NCBI GenBank assembly: GCA_002104935.1
Contig: MCGT01000061.1
Coordinates: 1-64,000 of the forward strand
Direction: 5' to 3'
Source of the DNA: Hesseltinella vesiculosa
Lineage: Eukaryota; Mucoromycota; Mucoromycetes; Mucorales; Cunninghamellaceae
Length of the DNA stretch: 64,000 nucleotides
In this document: one piece after another, positions 56,365-64,000 of the stretch
Position numbering within the stretch: position 1 is the stretch's first letter
Layout of the letters: the number at the start of each line of letters is the position of its first letter
Notes under the pieces: generated by a model
Seen by the model: the letters and a program-made list of their open reading frames with translations, nothing else
Told to the model about the DNA's origin: nothing
Databases searched by the model: none
Position numbers and translations under genes: made by a program

Positions 56365-59300
56365 TCACGAAGAGTATTCATCCAGCTAATAAAAATAAAA
56401 AAATAAAAAAACGTGAGCAAAGAGCAGCTATGCTTTTTTTATATGTCACCTTGAGTGTTACGGGGGTGCCGCTGCAATTGCTGTCGGTTAATCGATACAC
56501 ACCCACCAAGCTGTCGCCTTGTTCGTACATCATTGTTTTAAAGGAAATCATGATGAACTGCAGTTGATCGCTAGCGTGACGCTGAATGTAGTTGGCCAGC
56601 TGTTTGACATTAGCATTGTCCAATGCAGCATCCACTTCATCCATGACAAAGAACGGGGATTGTTGGAAGCTGACAAAAGGGGTGTGAGACGTGGTGCTGC
56701 TTCCCTCTCCAAGATCGCTTACCTGCGAATGGCAAAGACCAGTGCCAGAGCAGCCATGCTCTTTTCACCGCCAGAGAGCTGAGTCATGTCTTGGAAGCGC
56801 TTCATAGGAGGCATGGCATGATACATAATGCCATGGAGGTATGGTTCGTCAGAGTCTTCGAGTGTCAGATACGCCTTGCCACCAGCAGGGAACAGGGTCG
56901 ATCGAGTCAATTCTTTGTAGATATCATCAATACGTTCTGACACATGTGTGAATGCATCCTGGAAACGGCGTTGTCTGAGCAAGAAAGAAAAGTAAGAAGA
57001 GGTTAAACCAGGCATCGTTCATAGCTCCGTCTTTTACCTTTGGCGTTTGACTTGGTTGAATTTTTCTTTGACTTCATCCAGCGTTTTGCGGGCAGCTTGG
57101 TACTTGTCGGCCATTTTCTCCAGATCGCGCTCGATGGTTTCGAGGCGCTCGACAGACTTGAGGTTGGGAATGGAGGCATCCAGCTCCCTTTTGCGGCGCA
57201 GCAAGTCTTCTTGGTAGCGTTTCTTCATCGTCAAAGTCGCATTGCCTCGTTCTTCATCGTCAAGCACCGAGTAATCGACTTCGACGACCCAGTCTGTGGA
57301 TTGGATGCTCAAGCAGGACATGTCTTGGTCGATTTCCATCGACGAGTCTTGGCTCAAGGTGAGGTTGCTGCTTTCGTCCGTATCCATCAGCACGTCCTCC
57401 ATGGAGCCACGGAGGAGAGGGAATTCGATTTCTTCCAGTTTGCACTTACGGAAAATCGACGACCGCTCGGCTTGCAGTTTTTCCAGGGCACGTTCGAGCT
57501 TGTCCATCTCCTTGAGGTATTTTGCCGCGTCGGCACCCGAGGCTTCCAGCTGCCCGCGGATGGCTTGTAGCTCTTCTTTCTTTTCCTGCTCGGCCACCTG
57601 CCGTTCGGCGAGAGCCGTTTCATTGGAGGCCGAGGCCACCTGCAGGTCCAGAATTCGCTGATCAAGATCCTTGTCCTCTTGTTGGTGCTGGTTGACGGAG
57701 TCCTTGGTTGTTCGCAGCTTGGCCGTCAGATCAGTGACACGGTCTTGGATGTCCTGTGCTTGTTGCCGTTCAAAGGCTAGCTGCGCTTCCAATCGCGATT
57801 GCTGCAGCTTGAATGTTTTCTTCTGCTCACGAGCCTGCTCGGGTAACTTCAGACTGACCTCTTCGTAGTCGCGGATGGTGGGCACACCAATGGTCTGGCA
57901 GAATTCAGCAAATACTTGGTCTTCTACCGTGGCAAGTGCAGCCTGAGCACCTGCGAGTTCTTGCTCAAGGGTGGCCAGAGATCGGGAAATTTCTTCCACC
58001 CTGGCTTTGCTTGTTGCCAGCAGTTGATCATTCTGAGCAGCAGTGGTATCAGTATCTCGCAATGCTTGTTCTGCGATTTTCTATGTAAAAAAAAAAGAGG
58101 GGCGGGGGGAGTGAGCTACGTTTTTTTTTTTTTTTTTTTGACCTACAATGTCGTCAGAGAGTATATCGAGCTGCTTTTGCAAGGTTTCGCAATCGCGTTT
58201 GGCGTTTTCTTCAGACAATGCCATGCGTTTGTTGCGAGCGAGATCGTTCAGCTGAGCTAGCAGTTTATCACGAGAGCGGGTCAGGCCTTCCACATCCTTG
58301 GCATCCCAATCTTTGGTGTTTGCGTTGGCTTCAGCCCCACCTGTCATCAAACCACTGCGGTGAATGACATTACCATCCAAAGTAACAGCTTCACAAGAAA
58401 AAGCATGTCAGAGCTTAAAAAAAGAGTTTTTTTTTTTCTTCTTTTACCTTTGACGTCTTCATTCATTTCAAAACATACACGTTTGGCAACCGCAAGGTTA
58501 TCGCAAACAACTGTATTTTCACAAGCATATTGAACGGCTGGTTGGTAGGCGCGATCGCACTGGATGACATCAATGGCCAGGCGAGAGCGAGGTAAGTTGC
58601 GGAGACGGTCGTTAATGGCAGGTGGGCTCAAGGAATCCAAAGGCAGGAACACCCCGGTGCCAAGACGTTGCTCACGGAGGTACCGGATACAGTCCATGGC
58701 GGTCTTTTGATCATCGACTACAAAAGCGTCCATGTTACGGCCAAGGACGGTGCTGACAGCGACACCGTATTTGCGTTGGGTGGGCTTACAAAGATTTGAC
58801 AGTTGACCACGGACACCAGGGAACAGCTGCTTCATCATGGTCAAAGCTTCTTCCAGCTGGTTGTTCTTGCGGGTTTCTTGCTGGTGGATGTTGGCTTGCA
58901 AGAGCTGGTCTAGGATATCTTGAAGCTGGGTGTTGATCTTGGCTTCCTGCTGTTCCAACTGCAGACGTTCCTGCTCCAAAAATTTTAATTGATTTGCGCG
59001 TCCTTCGAGGCGATTGCTGACTCGCTGCTGTTCTTCTGTCAGGGCTTCGCCATTGTCCACCACTTGTTGTCTGGTCTTTTTGTATCGTTGGGCACTCTCT
59101 TCGAGGACGGATCGTTTGTCGTTTTCTTGTTCCAGGCGCTGGGCTAGCAGTTTGCGTTGTTGTTGCAGCAAAACCAGTTGTTCTTTCTCTTTAAGGGCTT
59201 GTAGTGTCACTTGGCGTTTTCTAAGAAACGAAAGTAGCTCATCAGTCGCGATACATTTCCGGCCAGTGTGACGCCCTTACAATTCGTCATAAGTGATTTG

Positions 59301-60795
59301 TTGTTCCGGCGTAAGTGTTGGTCCATGGCCAATGGAGGATTGTGCCAAATGAGCTACAAAACAAAGAAGTGGTTGGTCGGCGCGTTCATCTTATCATTGA
59401 TTCTATGCGTTACCATCGTAACTGCCTTCTTCCTTCTTGGCAAGGCTAAGGTCGTTTTCGATTTTTTGCACTTCCAGGTTCTAAGGGGAAATGAGAAGTC
59501 AGAGTGATTGGACAGGTGGGTGGTTTTTTATTTTTACCTGCTGGGCCAGATCACGCTCGGCAAGCTGGCCGCTTTGAGCAATTTGCTTGATTTTGGTATT
59601 AGCATGCTCCAGTTTGTCTTTCAGCGATTGCTTGGACCGAGACTATTCAAAAAAGAATGGTTAGTCTTCACGGCCATGGTCACCCGCCGAGTCTCACCAC
59701 TTCGGTCAATTCCAAGCTGATTTTCTTGATTTCTAGTTCCTTGCGAGTACGTTCACGATGCACAATGGCTTGCTCTTTTCGCACGGCTTGATACTTATCT
59801 TCCAAGTCATTCTGTGTAGGAAGGTAGATACAGTGAGTCCTATGTCTTTCTTCTCTCCCAGAGACACAGTGTACCTTTTCTTTGGTTGCGTCATTGGTGG
59901 TCAAGGTCAATTCGGCGATCTTGTTTTCTGTTTCCTTGGAGCCTTGTTCAACATGATACAACTCCCAAAGGAGGAAACGAGCTTGCAACTCTTTGTATTC
60001 ACGGGCAAGTCGATCATGTTCCTCAGCCTCAGCTTTCAATTGTCGGTGCTGTTTGGCTTCTAAGTTCACGCCACGCTTCAGTTGGAGGGCATGGCTTGCC
60101 TCTTCCATGGCTCGTTCGTATTCAGCCTTGAGTTCTTCGTAGCTTCCCTTGAATTCGACAGATCTAGAATTTCATAGAATATCAGTACTGTTCCTTTCAC
60201 GCTCTTTCTTGGCCAAAAAAACATACCCACTGATACGCTCCATCAGTTTCGTTAGCTCCATTGGATTTCGACTAGCTACAGCCTCAATGTCACCTTGAAA
60301 AACTAAAAAGTTCATGGCCTTGGCCATAATGCCTTGTCCTTCCAATGCAGTATTGTAATCGGCATAGCTTGAGCGGGTGCCATTGATGGAGTAAACTGAT
60401 GACCCATCCGAATTAGCAGTACGTTTGAATTCCAAATGTTCACCAGACGATGTTTCAAACAAGGCAAGAACGAAGGCTGTGCTGATTTGGTCTTCTGGCT
60501 GGTTTTGCATGGTTCGATAAATCAGATCTTTGATGTTTTGAGAGCGTAAATGATGCGAGTCAACCCCCAGCACAAACGAAATAGCATCCATAAGATTCGA
60601 TTTGCCTAAGCGTGGATGAATGGTTGACAGGTGAGATGTTGCCCTCTTCCCCTGAGCGCGATGCTTTTATCATGCTTGTCATTTACCTGAGCCGTTGGGA
60701 CCCATGACGCAAGTGAAGTTGTGGAAAGGGCCAATGACATGGTTGCCTTTGTAGGACTTGAAGTTGTCGATTTCAATATGGATAAGGCGGCCCAT
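56365..60795 (-). CDS. SMC1: Cohesin subunit SMC1
   Basis: ATPase arm of the cohesin ring that holds sister chromatids together. Thirteen exons on the minus strand are 60795-60687, 60605-60227, 60163-59875, 59811-59698, 59642-59538, 59480-59414, 59353-59281, 59220-58448, 58388-58147, 58080-57038, 56974-56723, 56669-56450 and 56385-56365, giving 1,228 residues, the normal family length. The N-terminal head has [11 protein letters not shown] and Walker A GPNGSGKS (about 32-39, split by intron 1). Two long coiled coils flank the hinge (about 510-660, with [19 protein letters not shown] and [13 protein letters not shown]). The C-terminal head has signature [13 protein letters not shown] (about 1131) and Walker [14 protein letters not shown] (Asp1159/Glu1160). 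The last exon codes only LDEYSS, which fits the SMC1 end. Starts 242 bp from the divergent Trm4-like gene. Confidence 0.96.
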
Positions 60796-61037
60796 GGTTT
60801 ATAAATGTAAAGAACAAGAAAAAGAGAGAGAGAGAGAGAAGAGCGAAAAAAAGAACGGACGCGCTCGGTTTTTCTTTTTTTTTTTTCTCGTCTCTGCCCT
60901 CCGAGCAACCAGCCAATGAAATCCATGGACTCCGCAGCTGCTCTTTGCCACACTGTGCCCAGTGGCTTGACGTGCAGGCCAACTCCACTTTTTTTTTTTT
61001 TTTTACTTGCTCTTTTTTTTCAAATCGATTCTATATC
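60796..61037. promoter_or_regulatory. Shared promoter of SMC1 (-) and TRM4-like gene (+)
   Basis: Only 242 bp separate the two divergent start codons. The region has a GA-microsatellite (AGAGAGAGAGAGAGAG, near 60823-60839), T tracts (60877-60886, 60990-61003) and an ATTGG/CCAAT pair (CCAGCCAATG near 60909). Both genes must be driven from here unless leaders overlap. Confidence 0.6.

Positions 61038-64000
<2,963 letters not shown>

Noticed and set aside
57040..57570. Plus-strand 176-residue ORF opposite SMC1
   Set aside because: It is the antisense shadow of the SMC1 coiled coil, and no family motif is present.

Overview
The window is nuclear DNA of a filamentous fungus, most likely an early-diverging one (Mucoromycota / Mucorales-like). 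The evidence is short introns (about 45-75 bp) with GTAAGT-type donors and TAG/CAG acceptors, fungal proteins (an Ecm33-type GPI protein, an Erv14-type cornichon, a monocarboxylate-type MFS carrier, a peroxisomal carnitine acetyltransferase), a local F-box paralogue array, and very frequent pure A or T tracts of 9-33 nt in introns and intergenic DNA. The species cannot be named from the sequence alone.

The window has two contrasting halves. Positions 1-29.6 kb are gene-poor and repeat-rich. They hold two decayed copies of one fungal multicopy gene (about 1-770 and 15.5-16.3 kb), a proline tRNA (1961-2033, minus), a broken Ty3/gypsy-type integrase C-terminus (about 5.6-6.7 kb), and a 3.6-kb dispersed duplication (7.44-11.09 kb and 21.45-25.08 kb; its left end recurs in diverged form at 55.58-55.99 kb). 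They also hold a 2.6-copy tandem array of a 1,029-bp unit full of splice-donor-like sites (11.95-14.64 kb), a 159-bp satellite (25.78-26.61 kb) and several smaller repeat families.

Positions 29.6-64 kb are gene-dense. In order: carnitine O-acetyltransferase ending in AKL (29676-31670, +); a Ser/Pro-rich protein of unknown function (31888-33153, +); a MiT/USF-like bHLH factor (34675-33774, -); magnesium-dependent phosphatase 1 (35211-35971, +); an Ecm33-like GPI protein (36138-37430, +); an MFS monocarboxylate-type carrier (39080-37541, -). Then come four tandem F-box paralogues (39927-41837, 41992-43953, 44779-46829, 46980-49066, all +) and a fifth fragment (49553-50398), an Erv14/cornichon receptor (51721-50857, -), a cullin closest to CUL2 (55184-52047, -), cohesin SMC1 (60795-56365, -) and a Trm4/NSUN2 tRNA methyltransferase (61038 to beyond the window end, +).

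Exon models were built by hand from splice consensus, phase and family alignment from memory. All lengths are divisible by three and phases are consistent, except for one frameshift in F-box paralogue 2. Four of the 64 introns modelled use GC-AG borders, each required to keep the conserved protein in frame. The F-box array, the cullin and the adjacent fragment suggest active birth and death of ubiquitin-ligase adaptors. Whether this cullin serves the F-box proteins is an inference. The most unusual non-coding structure is the 1,029-bp array with regularly recurring GTAAGT/GTAAGC-plus-A-tract motifs and no conserved long ORF.
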